From Magnolia sinica (lineage: Eukaryota > Streptophyta > Magnoliopsida > Magnoliales > Magnoliaceae), in assembly GCF_029962835.1 (NCBI RefSeq), contig NC_080584.1, positions 79,078,862 through 79,142,861 on the forward strand: DNA of 64,000 nt, read 5' to 3'. The translations under genes and the position numbers were made by a program. Under the pieces are notes generated by a model. The model was not told the origin of the DNA. It made no database searches and worked only from the letters and a program-made list of their open reading frames with translations. Below, one piece after another: positions 24,001 to 34,900 of the stretch (position 1 is the stretch's first letter; every line of letters begins with the position of its first letter).

Positions 24001-24796
24001 TCCGTGTCGAACTAATGACCATCGCACGGTCATTAAATTCTTGAAAGAAAACATCCTTTCCCGATTTGGAACGCCTCGAGCTATCATTAGTGATGGGGGC
24101 TCACACTTTTGTAATAGACCATTTGAGAGTTTAATGAAGAAATACGGTATCTCTCATAAAGTGAGCACCCCATACCACCCACAGACAAGCGGGCAAGTTG
24201 AGATTTTCAATAGGGAGATCAAACACATTTTGAAAAAAATGGTTAACCCTGACCGTAAGGATTGGTCAATTTGATTGACCGATGCCTTATAGGCGTACCG
24301 TACTGCTTTAAAAACCCCTATTGGAATGTCTCCCTTTAGACTTGTCTATGGGAAAGCTTGCCACTTGCCTGTGGAGTTGGAATATAGAGCCTACTGGGCG
24401 ATCAAAAGTTTGAATTTCAATTTGGACAACGCTGGCTCGCTACGCAAACTTCAGTTAAATGAACTCGAAGAAATCCGGAACGACGCTTATGAGAACTTGA
24501 GAATTTACAAGGACAGGATGAAGGCATTTCATGACCAACATATTTTACGAAAATCATTCACGCCAGGCCAGAAAGTCCTCTTTTATAACTCTCGATTACA
24601 TCTCTTTCCGGGTAAGTTTCGATCTCGTTGGACCGGCCCTTTTACTGTTATCACTGCTTACTCCCATGGGGCCGTCGAGATAAGAGACCCCGACAATGGC
24701 AAGGAGTTTAAAGTAAATGGACATCGCTTAAAGCCATTTGTCGAGAAATTTGATTCAGAGGACATGTCCATGCCTCTGACTGATCCTGTTTACTAG
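21005..24796 (+). other. Pol region of the Athila fossil
   Basis: Protease around 21260-21560, reverse transcriptase around 22230-22960 with the '[18 protein letters not shown]' block and the FMDDF catalytic block near 22638, RNase H around 23050-23440 ([22 protein letters not shown]), integrase zinc region about 23700-23840, integrase core about 23921-24240, and the C-terminal region 24326-24796. Wording matches Athila rather than chromoviruses. Fossil with several breaks. Confidence 0.92.
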
Positions 24797-26174
24797 GAAT
24801 GATCTCCTAGTCTAATGGAGGTATAGGTAGGTTTTCTGTTTGCATAGGACTAGGGTAGTTGCTTTGGTCTGGCTGAAGACGTTAAACTTAACACTCCTGG
24901 GAGGCAACCCAGCTTTTCAATTCATTTCATTTTCCTAGTTAGTTAGTTCAATGTTTGTGGGTAACATTGCTGCAAACCCTCACGAGACTACAACTCGTCC
25001 ACTAGGGGCAACCTAGGGGTTTAAAGGCTTGTTGCATACGCTAAATACAATAGAGAGTACCTGCGAAAGTGGTGTAGGTAGGATTTTATTTTTGTTATTT
25101 TTATTTTACTTCTGTTAGTTTCTCTCTTGTGCTGACCCGATCTTACGTAGATATCTTTGGAAAGCCTTTTGATTCTTTCATCCAGGTACTATCTTTCCAT
25201 CACTCCTCTTATATTTTTGTTGTCCCATGTGCATTGCATGCTTATTTCTTTTACATTGAGGACAATGTAGATTTTAAGTTGGGGGTGGGAGATTAGGTTT
25301 CCTAATCAGCATTTTCTTGGTCTTGAGCAAAAATTGTGAAATTTTTTTTAATTTTTCTGGACTTTCTTGTGAATTCGAAGGGATTTTGACGGCCATCTAG
25401 GGCACTTGGAATTTCAAGATATGTGATGTTGGTAATTTAAGACGCTTGGATTTAGTATCTGTTCGATTTCATAGTTAAGTTTGAATTGTTAATCCAAAAT
25501 TAGAAGTTGTAAACATTGATTGAGTTATGATCTCACATGTCACATCTCGCTTTCATAGTAAGGTTTCAGTTTGATATTGAAGGATTTACTTGGTACTCAC
25601 TAAGCTTGAAAGGAACCAACCTGAGAAATTGAAAGGATTGGGCGAATGGTCTACACCATAGGTTTGCTCCCTATAGGTGTAGATTTAATTCCCTATGAGT
25701 GATATGTGAAAAAATTTGGGTGTACAGTCTTTATCATAGGTTTGCTCCCTGTAGGTGAGGATTTGATTCCCCTTCTTGGCGTTACTTTTAATGGAAAAAT
25801 CAAAAGCTGAAGGAATGAAAAGATGATCTGTGAGGCAAGTTTTGGTTATCATGAATCTTCTTATTGGTTACCAGTGATATCCTGAAATAGAGAAGTAAAT
25901 TTTAATGATGATAAGCTGAGATTACACTGTACGCTCATAGATCTCAATGATTAGAAATTTTCTAATTAATGGAATAATACTTTAAACTTAATTATGAAGT
26001 TTACCATGCGCTTGAGTTTAGAAGAAAGTAATATCCAACATTCATGAATCTGGGAATTCTCATATCTGGATTATTCCACAAAAAATCACTCGAGTTTATA
26101 GAAATTGTTCTGTAATTCTCAACTTACTTTTTGCATATTTTGCTCGTTACTAGCAAAATGCTGGTTGGGGGTTG
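24797..26174 (+). other. 3' non-coding part of the Athila element
   Basis: No frame above 60 residues is seen. At 25272-25298 the purine-rich motif 'ttttaagttgggggtgggag', common downstream of pol in Athila/TAT elements, is present. The tract next to the LTR is 'ggttgggggttg' (26163-26174), the likely plus-strand primer. Confidence 0.75.
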
Positions 26175-27933
26175 TGTTGAGGGTCAAATATTGCATATCA
26201 GACCCAGTTATTGCATGGATTTACAAGCATGATACCGTTTAATGGCCCGATTTAATCGTGTTTGTGATGCAGAGTGTATTTACCAGCATGGACTAAAAAA
26301 GGGTGCTAGAAGTGTGGATTTAACATTCTGAAGTTACCAGAGCAAGGGACGCACTCCAGAGAACCAAGACTGAAGAATTTACATGCCAGGGATCCAAGGA
26401 AATCAAGCCATTCACGTTAAAGAGGCCCGAAATTGATGAAAAATGCAAGATCACATACTTCTCGCTATCTGATTGGCTCAAAACTTCATACATGGCCTAA
26501 GGGCCATAAATTAACCGTACATATCAAATTTCAGCCCTCGGATCACTATGGTAGTACCCCAACTGACAGATCAGCCCATAAACCGTTGATTCTGGGCCCA
26601 CCTGATATCTGGAACTGTCTCAACTTTGGTCTCGACGGTTTAAATAAGATGAGAAAATGAATGGATGGATCAGATTTTTAAAACACATCACAGTGGGGCT
26701 CGTATGTGAGGTGTGTACACTGCACGTGTACACGTACGCGAGCCGCACCGAATCAACTAAAGCGGGTCAGCGCTGCTGACCCGCGTCTTCTTCCCAACAC
26801 GGCAGTTGCCGTTTTAGCGTTGTAAAAAGGACGGATGGCATCCGTTTTTGCGGACGCTAGTGGACCCCACCGATCACGTCAGCGCCGGACGTGCGAAAGG
26901 CTACGCACGTCCGCGAAATCTGATTTTTCAGGCAGTTGTGGCCTACCATCTTTGATCATATGGAAGATCTGAATCGTCCATCGTGTAGGCCAGCCAAAAT
27001 ACTTCCAAGAGACGTTGATTTTACAGGAATAACGCAAGGAACGCGAGAGTTATGAAGCCCCGTACTTGGCTGCGAAAAGGCTTTCGCTGCGCGTGCGATA
27101 GCTTCCCAAATCCGATTTCCACCACTTCAAAAGCTATAAAAAGAGTTCCAAACGTGGAGAAGAGGGTGTGCTTGAACAGGGGATGTCAGATAGAGAAAGA
27201 GAGGCGGAGAGAGAAGTGTTTGGAATTTTTATGTATTTTTTCTTTATTTTTCTTCTTTTTCCTATGATTACGTTAGGCTAAAGCTCTTAGCTAGGGCTAA
27301 GAGGTGAAGCTTGTGGCGTGATGGGAGCTTCTACAGGTTTGATTTAAACTGAACTGATTGACTCTGTTTTGATTTAAGAAATTCTTTTAGTCATTAATGG
27401 TTTGTTGTGATTTAAATTACAGTAGATCTGTGATGGCTTAAATAATTCCTTTCCTTTTATTTTGATGTTCGGAAACCCTGTTGTTCGCCATCGTCTCATA
27501 GACATGGTTGGATGATGGAATCCTTCCTAGCACTCATACATATTTTAGTTGGTTATGGATTGGTCTAAGTTCTGTTGTTTACCTTGTCTCTTAGGCATGG
27601 ATTTGTGATGGAATTATACCTAATTCTTATACCTTTCATCTCTTGAAAACTATATCGAGTAAGTTCAGTATAATATCCATGAAGTAGGCATAAGATCTCC
27701 CTGATCTCTACAAGTGGATCCTCTGAATCCCTAGTTCCCTTTCTCTGAATTTTTTAAGTTTAGATTAATATTTCACCATTATTCCTCAAATCACAATTGG
27801 TTTAAATTTCATCTTAGCCTAGTTCTAGATCTAGTTATTTTCAGATAACGTACAGGTTTCAGTCCCTGTGGATTCAACCTCGGTCTTACCGAGTTTATTA
27901 CTACATCACAACCCTGCACTTGGGGTGTGAACA
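26175..27933 (+). repeat. 3' LTR of the Athila element
   Basis: 1,759 bp, partner of 16981-18739, ends AACA followed by the target-site copy cgtac. Confidence 0.93.
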
Positions 27934-27938
27934 CGTAC

Positions 27939-28010
27939 CCTAAAATGATTTCTACGAATGTATGAACCGTATAGATACAAAACATATATCATTGTGGGTC
28001 CACATGACTT
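27939..28010. repeat. Palindromic repeat, copy 4, right part
   Basis: Continues the repeat interrupted at 16980: 'ccctaaaatgatttctacg', then 'tatagatacaaaacatatat', whose reverse complement matches the start of the left part at 16630. Confidence 0.75.
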
Positions 28011-28261
28011 GGTTACGTCACTTCATTAGCGAGTCTCCCTACTCAACCTATCAGTACCTAATCCGCGTCCCCAGTGTGCAAAGACAGGGACACGGGTTCT
28101 TTGAAATGAGATTCGTACCAGGGACACGGAAACCCATCAAACAAGGTACAAGGTTTGCGTACCCTCCAAAACCTTCAAGAGCTGATATAAAATGCATGGA
28201 ACAAGCCTGTGGACGCGGGTGTCCTGCAAAGCCTTTTGCACTAAGTTCCAGCGATGGGATA

Positions 28262-28705
28262 CTCTGTGGGGCCCACCCTGATGTTTGGGATAAATTCACC
28301 CGTCCATCTGTTTTGCTTAATTATTATCGGAAATGAGACCAAAAATTAGACAAATCTAGAACTTCAGTGGGCCATACAAGGGAAACAGTAGGGATTCATT
28401 GACCACCGTTGAAAAATTCACGTGGTCGATAATCACTTTGTATCGTGTTAAGTTTTTTGTGATTTCACTTCATCCTAGTGGGAATGACCTTATAAACGGT
28501 TTAGATGGCGTATAAACATCAGGTTGGAGCCCGTAAAGGTTTCAATGGTAGGAAACTCTTTTCCCAAAATTTCCTCTCATATACCCCACTTGAGATTTAG
28601 ATTGGCCTCATTTTTGGTCATGTCCTATAATGGTCTCAAAAAATAGATGGATGTCATGGATTTATCCCAAACATCACAGTAAGCCCACCTAGCATCCCAG
28701 TGCAG
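28262..28705. repeat. Palindromic repeat, copy 5
   Basis: Left end 'ctctgtggggcccaccctga', right end 'atggatgtcatggatttatc' followed by 'catcacagtaagcccacc'. Inner words include 'cttcagtgggccatac', 'ggcgtataaacatcagg' and 'cacttgagatttagattggc'. Non-coding. Confidence 0.65.
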
Positions 28706-28784
28706 GAAGTTCCGGCCAAAGGATATGGCACGAAACCTAAGAAGCGGATTGGCTCGTGTACCACGCACCGTGTTTTGTTGTCAT

Positions 28785-29180
28785 CAAGTTTTGTGGGTCC
28801 CATTACGTGCCTTATATCCAAATTGTCTAACCATTTGGCCAACTCGTCTTAAAGGTTTGAGAGAAAAATAAGACTGATCCAAAGATCAAGTGGACCACAC
28901 TGCAAAAAGCAGTGGGGGATCGAACGTCTACTATTGAAACCCTTTTCAGGGGTCACAGAAGTTTTAGATTAACTAATATTTGGTTTTCCACTTCACTTAG
29001 GTCTGTTTAACAATACCAACAGATTGGATGGAAAATAAACATTATGGTGGCCTGTGAATGTTTTAACGGTGAGAATCATGTCCCTTTAATATGACTCATT
29101 TTTAGGTACATTCTCTAGAATGATCTCTCCAAGTGAAAAATCATGTGGATATACTAAATATATCATTGTCAGGCTAATGT
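28785..29180. repeat. Palindromic repeat, copy 6
   Basis: Starts 'caagttttgtgggtcccatt', contains 'gatccaaagatcaagtggac', 'aaacattatggtggcc' and ends near 'gtggatatactaaatatat'. It belongs to the 'ttttgtgggtccc' subfamily also seen at 39735 and 41080. Confidence 0.6.
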
Positions 29181-29265
29181 AACTTTGATTTCTTTGAACC
29201 CTACGAACAACTTAGAGATCTAGGAGTATCAACGCCGGTATTTGCACGACACCTACCCCCGCTAA

Positions 29266-30344
29266 CCAGGTGGGTGGTGTGTGGTACACATGATGGGTCC
29301 CACAATGAGGTATGAGTCATATCCAAACCATTCATAAACTTAGTGAGCTCGTGGTGAGGCTTGAGCCGAAAATTAAGACGGATTCAAAATTCAAGTGGAC
29401 TACAGTGTAAAAAGCAATGGAGGATTGAATGCCTACTGTTGAGGATAATAGAAATTTTGGAGCAATATAATATTCCTTTTTTCTCTTCATTCAGGTCAGT
29501 GAAAATCAGTCCCGTTGACATTTGTGGTATGGTCCTCTTGAGCCTTGAAAATTATTTATTTTTGGGATCGAGATTTAAAATGATCTTTATGTAGATATGA
29601 TAAATTCAAATTTTTATGTGCCAATACGCTAGAGGAAATCAGAATGCTGGGTGTAGTCAACATTGATGTCCATCCGTTGTAAGAGCTTATGTTAGGACAT
29701 GCCAAACAAAAAATGAGGTGGATCCAAAACTAAACTGGGACAGACATGAGGGAAATGGGGAAAAGAGTTTCCCACCATTGAAACCTTCCCGGGAGCTACC
29801 TTGATATTTACATGCCATCTAAGCCCTTTCTAAAGTCATTCCCAGTCGGATGAAGTGAAAACACCAAAAACTTTGCCTGATATGAAACTTTGTGGCTATG
29901 CCAGTGTTTCAAATCGTTGGTCATTGAATCTACAATTTCCTATTATACGGCTCATTAAATTTTAAATACACCTCAGTTTTGGTCGGACGTCCTAAGATGA
30001 CTTTCCAAAAAGGATGGACGGTGTGGATTTGTCACAAACATCATGGTAGGACCTACCTATCATACCAAAAGTGCATGAAATTTAAGCAAGAGGCTTTCTC
30101 AGGAAATCCGCGTCCAAGTTGTGTACTGATTTAAAAAATCCGAGTCCATGTTGATTTTCCATCATTTTTCTGTGTCCGCGTGTCTTCACTTGCGTGACTT
30201 GATTAGTCAAGCTGGGGCGTGCCTTTCAATGACGCCGATAGAACAGCTTCACGTGAATGATGAATCACTCCTCCATGTGGTTGGACTGGGCCCATGAAAT
30301 CTGGCTAATTTAAGTCGAATAAGTGTATTAAACACTAGTTTAGC
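29266..30344. repeat. Long direct repeat R1 flanking the proximal NLR copy
   Basis: About 1.08 kb nearly identical to 32746-33823, from 'ctaaccaggtgggtgg' to 'gtgtattaaacac'. It contains two palindromic-family units (about 29285-29600 and 29675-30080) plus about 260 bp of unique-looking sequence. It lies immediately beyond the 3' end of NLR copy B, while R2 sits at that copy's truncated 5' end. Confidence 0.85.
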
Positions 30345-32748
30345 TGGGCCCATACTCTTACTCGGGTGGTAGCATTGTTGGGGCGGGCTCGAAGCGGAAG
30401 CTCATTCAGCTTCCCACATCCCCTCGCTGTTAGCTTCTTCAATGCCGGCAAATACCTGCTGCTGCAAATTCTCTCCAGCTTTGGGAGCTCCCACAGATGC
30501 ACCGTGTGCAGCCGTTGGAGAGAGCTGTCCACAACCACATCCCCTTGAAACAGTGACACTAGTCTATTGCAAAATGTGATCTCGAGCTTTTCCAAGCTCA
30601 ACAAGCTTACACCTGAGGAGACGAAATTGACGAGTCTCGGACGGTACTCCAGATATATGTGCTTCAGGAGTGGGAAGCTTATGATCCTACCCATGCCATC
30701 ACACACTCTCCTCATGCTTGCAAGATCAGACATCCATATTTTCTCCAAGCATTCAAAACATTGATTCTTTCCACCAAAGAATATCTCCATCTTCTCGCAG
30801 CTCTTGAATAGACATTTTCTCAGTTCATGCATTTCAACATCGCCAAGATTTCGGATGAAGGCATTGTCCCACAAAGTGGGTAATTCTGTACGACTGAGAA
30901 CCCCCTGAATAGCGTCTGTGCATCTCTTATCTCCTTGCATCTCCAGATGCCTGTGGAAATGGCATGAAGGAAGAGGTAAATTACATTTTTGGGTCTTCAA
31001 ATTGATGTCCTTGTATGTGGACTTCCTTCCCTGGAGATGGATGCCTTTTCCTCTTCTTCTTCCTTCTTCTTCTTCTTGGTAAGGAGAGATGCGGATATGG
31101 AATCGAGAGAAGCATTTTGCTCTCAAAAAATGTGAAGATGGTTTTAAGGACTGTAAAAGCTTGTAATTACTTATCCTCATTTGAGGCCCACCTTCATCTC
31201 TAGGATTTTCATTATCCTCTGGTAAAATAGAGGTTCCACAGTGATTCAAGTTGAACTCTTCCAGCTCAGTATTCAAGTCATCCCAGTCGATCTTACTAAT
31301 GCGATTCATGTGGAGCATGTCCAGCCGCCTTAAATGAGATGCTGTGCTGATACCTTTAGGCAACTGTTGGAGTTGAGTGCCTGAAAGATCAAGCGCATCG
31401 AGTCTTGTAAGATCAGACAAGTTTAAGGATTCTAAGCATTTGCAACCTTTTAGGATGACTTGCTTAATGACATAAATTCCAGATATGTCAAGCCTTCGGA
31501 GATTTGGCAAGACAGCCTCAAGAGAAGAAGAAACCTCTTCTATGTCTTCGATGGAGTTACAAGAGCGAATGTCAAGCACCTCAAGAACAGAGAAGTTTCG
31601 TAGATGAGGTAGCAACTTAATCTTCAGTGAAGAACATCCTGTTAATATGAGTTGCCTAAGTTTGACCAGTTTGGAGAGAGAAGATGGTAGAGATTTTAGA
31701 TTGGAATCATGAGTTAAGTTGAGAACCCGAAGCCGTGGCAAACGCTCAATGAAAGCGTCTGGAATTTCCGTTAGAGATGAGGAACTTGTTATTGAGAGTT
31801 GTTGGAGGTTGTGCAGCTGGGGAAAAGAGGAAGGAAGAGATCTGGTCTGTGTGTAAGAGAGATGGAGAGATCGAAGGTTGTTCTTGCGCTGAAGGCACTC
31901 ATCTGGTATCGATTCCAGAGGAGTATCTTCAAATTGAAGGAACTCGAGTTTGTCCAAAGCTTGCAAGGAAGAGAGGAGAGACTCAGGCTCTAAAAAATGA
32001 CAACTATAAATAGACAAGAATCTGAAATTGTGCAAGGAGGAGATGGAGAGGGGCAGAAATCTGATTGTTAAGAGAGAGAGAGGAGGACCCGAAGGCCATG
32101 CGTTTGCTCGAAGACGAAATTGTTTGGAAGGGTAGGAAGACCACCGGGTCCTTCGAGCAGTAGAGTGGAGAGTTTGGGGAATTTAAGTGTAAGGGGGAGG
32201 TGATCACTAAGTCGTAGATTCCATATCGCCATCCACCTTTAGCCATGAGTTGAAGCTATTCTGTTACTCGACGTGACCATGTCTATAGCTTTTTCAGCCA
32301 GACGTTGGGGCACCCTCACTTCATCATCCACCTCACCATCCACTTGCTCTACCATGGAATGAGCCTTGAGCTCTATAAGCAGAGCATCCACCTTCTCCAA
32401 TGTCGTCAAATCCTCTTCTTCTTCAATTCCCTCTCTAATAACCATAATTCCCTCTGCAATCCAATACCTTGTCGGCAATCCCATTTTAAAACGCCCACGG
32501 AAACTTACTGAAAATAACAGGAGGTAGAAGAAGCATTCAAGAACAGCATGGGGAGTGAAACAGGCAGCGATGGTGGGAGAAGAAGCGACAGCAACAGCCT
32601 CCTCACGTAACATATCTATGGACGAGTCTTGAAATTCAATGGTCTCCTCCGATTCCAACCTTCGGCTGCTAACATATACAACCTTTGTATTTCTAATATT
32701 TGCAACACCCACATCGTCTAAATAAATGCGTCGAGTCGCATCTCCTAA
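30335..32748 (-). pseudogene. NLR-like gene, truncated tandem copy B
   Basis: Minus strand; homologous to 35026-37450 of copy A at high identity. It keeps about 560 residues of leucine-rich repeats in one frame (30335-32035) and, upstream, the second half of the NB-ARC region (32239-32748). It lacks the whole N-terminal part with the P-loop, because homology stops at 32748 at the junction with repeat R2. At the other end, homology stops at 30370 and the normal C-terminal tail is replaced by an unrelated short tail. Internal damage: about 64 bases of copy A are replaced by 7 near 32240, giving a stop at the junction, and a 1-bp loss near 32070-32085 separates NB-ARC from LRR. At the position where copy A has lost two bases (32164), copy B keeps the frame. 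Almost certainly a pseudogene. Confidence 0.85.
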
Positions 32749-33823
32749 CCTGGTGGGTGGTGTGTGGTACACATGATGGGTCCCAAAATGGCGTATGAGT
32801 CATATCCAAACCATTCATAAACTTAGTGAGCTCGTGGTAAGGCTTGAGCCGAAAATTAAGACAGATTCAAAATTCAAGTGGACCACAGTGTAAAAAGCAA
32901 TGGAGGATTGAATGCCTACTGTTGAGGGTCATAGAAATTTTGGAGCAATATAATATTCCTTTTTTCTCTTCATTCAGGTCAGTGAAAATCATTGTCCCGT
33001 TGACATTTGTGGTATGGTCTCTTGAGCCTTGAAAATTATTTATTTTTGGGATCGAGATTTAAAATGATCTTTGTGTAGATATGATAAATTCAAGTTTTTA
33101 TGTGCCAATACGCTTGAGGAAATCAGAATGCTGGGTGTAGTCAACATTGATGTTCATCCGTTGTAAGAGCTTATGTTAGGACATGCCAAGCAAAAAATGA
33201 GGTGGATCCAAAACTAGACAGGGGCAAACATGAGGGAAATGGGGAAAAGAGTTTCCCACCATTGAAACCTTCCCGGGAGCTACCTTGGTATTTACATGCC
33301 ATCTAAGCCTTTTCTAAAGTCATTCCCACTCGGATGAAGTGAAAACACCAAAAACTTTGCCTGATACGAAACTTTGTGACTATGCCCATGTTTCAAACGT
33401 TGGTCATTGAATCTACAATTTCCTATTATACGGCTCATTAAATTTTAGATACACCTCAGTTTTGGTCGGATGTCTTAAAATGACTTCCCAAAAAAGATGT
33501 ACGGTGTGGATTTATCACAAATATCATGGTAAGACCCACCTATTATACCGAAAGTGCAGGAAATTTAAGCAAGAGGCTTTCTTAAGAAATCCGCGCCAAG
33601 CTGTACTCATTTAAAAATCCGAGTCCATGTAGATTTTCCATCATTTTCCTGTGTCCGCGTATCATCACTTGTATGACTTGATTAGTCAAGCTGGGCGTGT
33701 CTTTCAACGACGCCGATAGACCAGCTTCACGTGAATGATGAGTCACTGCTCCGTATGGTTGGACTGGGCCCATGAAATCTGGCAAATTTAAGTCAAATAA
33801 GTGTATTAAACACCATTTTAGCC
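32746..33823. repeat. Long direct repeat R2
   Basis: Partner of 29266-30344. Its left edge abuts the truncated NLR copy B with the shared bases 'cta' at the join, and its right edge is interrupted by a LINE whose target duplication (cattttagcc) starts at 33814. Contains palindromic units at about 32765-33090 and 33155-33560. Confidence 0.85.
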
Positions 33824-34611
33824 TCTTTTTCTTTTTTTTTTTGAAAAGTGGACGGGCACATAGATTCATTAATCAGCAAAACCGTACAACCTTTCAGGCA
33901 GAATCAGGCAAAAAACAACTGATCCTACCTATCATAAGCCCATGCTATGCACAAAAGAAAGGAAAAGAAAAAAAGCTAGCAAAGAAGACCAAAAAAAGAC
34001 CAATCCACCCACGGGCCATCAAGGGCATGTTATGGCACCAAAGCTGGCCCTGTCCATGACGAGGGCTCCCTGAACCGAACGTCGAAGGGACGAACAGGAG
34101 CTGTAGATTCTGTTTGGGCTTCCATCGCTTTCCAATCTGGCCAAAGCGTCCGCCACCGAATTACCCTCCCTGAAGATGTGCTTAAATTGAATTTTTAGAG
34201 AATGTTGGTACCTCTGAATTGCTCCGAGCTGGTACCAGTTCCTCCAGGAGGTGAGAAAGCAGGACTCCGTCAGTGCATTTGCTAGAACCTGGGAATCAGT
34301 CTTAACTAAGATGTTGGAAAGACTCAGCTTAGAGTAGATGGTAATGCCATCTAGCATGGCCTGCACCTCCGCATTCATGTTTGTTGAGGACCCATAATGC
34401 CTATGGAAAGCAAAAACAAGCCAACCAGAGTGGTCCCTACGGATGCCTCCACCACCACTCACGCCAGGATTCCCCCTCGAAGATCCATCAACGTTCAGGG
34501 ACGTGATGACATTGCAAAGAATAGAGAAGAGACCAAAGAAGCAAAACAGGAGCTAACATAGCATCTATCTAGTATCCTGGCCATTCATCACATGCCTATG
34601 GCAAATAAATT
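33824..34611 (-). mobile_element. 5'-truncated LINE with RNase H domain
   Basis: Minus-strand L1-type fragment of about 790 bp. Its 3' end is the T-rich run at 33824-33842 (an A-rich tail on the minus strand). A 10-bp identical duplication, cattttagcc, flanks it at 33814-33823 and 34612-34621. The minus-strand frame 34019-34462 and sequence just upstream encode a plant LINE-type RNase H domain: 'LNVDGSSRGNPG', then 'AEVQAMLDGI', 'VKTDSQVLANAL' and 'FREGNSVADALARL', holding the D, E, D and D positions of the fold. Plant L1 elements often carry such a domain after reverse transcriptase. The reverse transcriptase is absent, as expected for 5' truncation. Confidence 0.85.
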
Positions 34612-34621
34612 CATTTTAGCC

Positions 34622-34900
34622 CACTCATCAAGTACACTCAAAATGTTTTTATTCGTAAACGAAGACAACCATCGTGAACTACAAAGATTAGTAGAAGCTA
34701 CATATACATGGATACAGTCACCAGCAATCAAATCATCCAAACCATCATCTCTGTGGGCCAGCTAAATACACACATTCACACACAAAGGAAGGAAAACCAA
34801 GCACGCACGCGCACACAAAAATGAAAAAAGAAAATAAAAATTCGAAATCCAGGGACAATCAAGACCGTCCATTACACCACCAAAGAAAGAATGAGAAACT
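34622..34900. other. Spacer beyond NLR copy A, probable 3' UTR side
   Basis: No gene. Includes a short CA-rich patch near 34771-34817. It lies directly 3' of NLR copy A (minus strand) and could hold its 3' UTR and polyadenylation site; nothing specific can be fixed. Confidence 0.35.

Larger units (their letters stand above)
16981..27933 (+). mobile_element. Athila-type Ty3/Gypsy LTR retrotransposon, broken
   Basis: 10,953 bp, plus strand. The LTRs (16981-18739 and 26175-27933) are each 1,759 bp, start TGTTGAGGG and end AACA. A primer site at 18746-18764 is complementary to the 3' end of plant tRNA-Asp, as used by the Athila/TAT group. Gag, protease, RT, RNase H and integrase follow in Gypsy order, with RT and protease text close to Athila elements. 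About 1.4 kb without long frames separates pol from the 3' LTR; I see no env-like frame there. Flanks catac (16976-16980) and cgtac (27934-27938) are a 5-bp target duplication with one change. The LTRs differ by a few percent. Fossil with several breaks. Confidence 0.93.

Noticed and set aside
24797-26174. Possible env-like gene of the Athila element
   Set aside because: Some Athila elements carry one here, but no long frame or envelope-like feature is visible.
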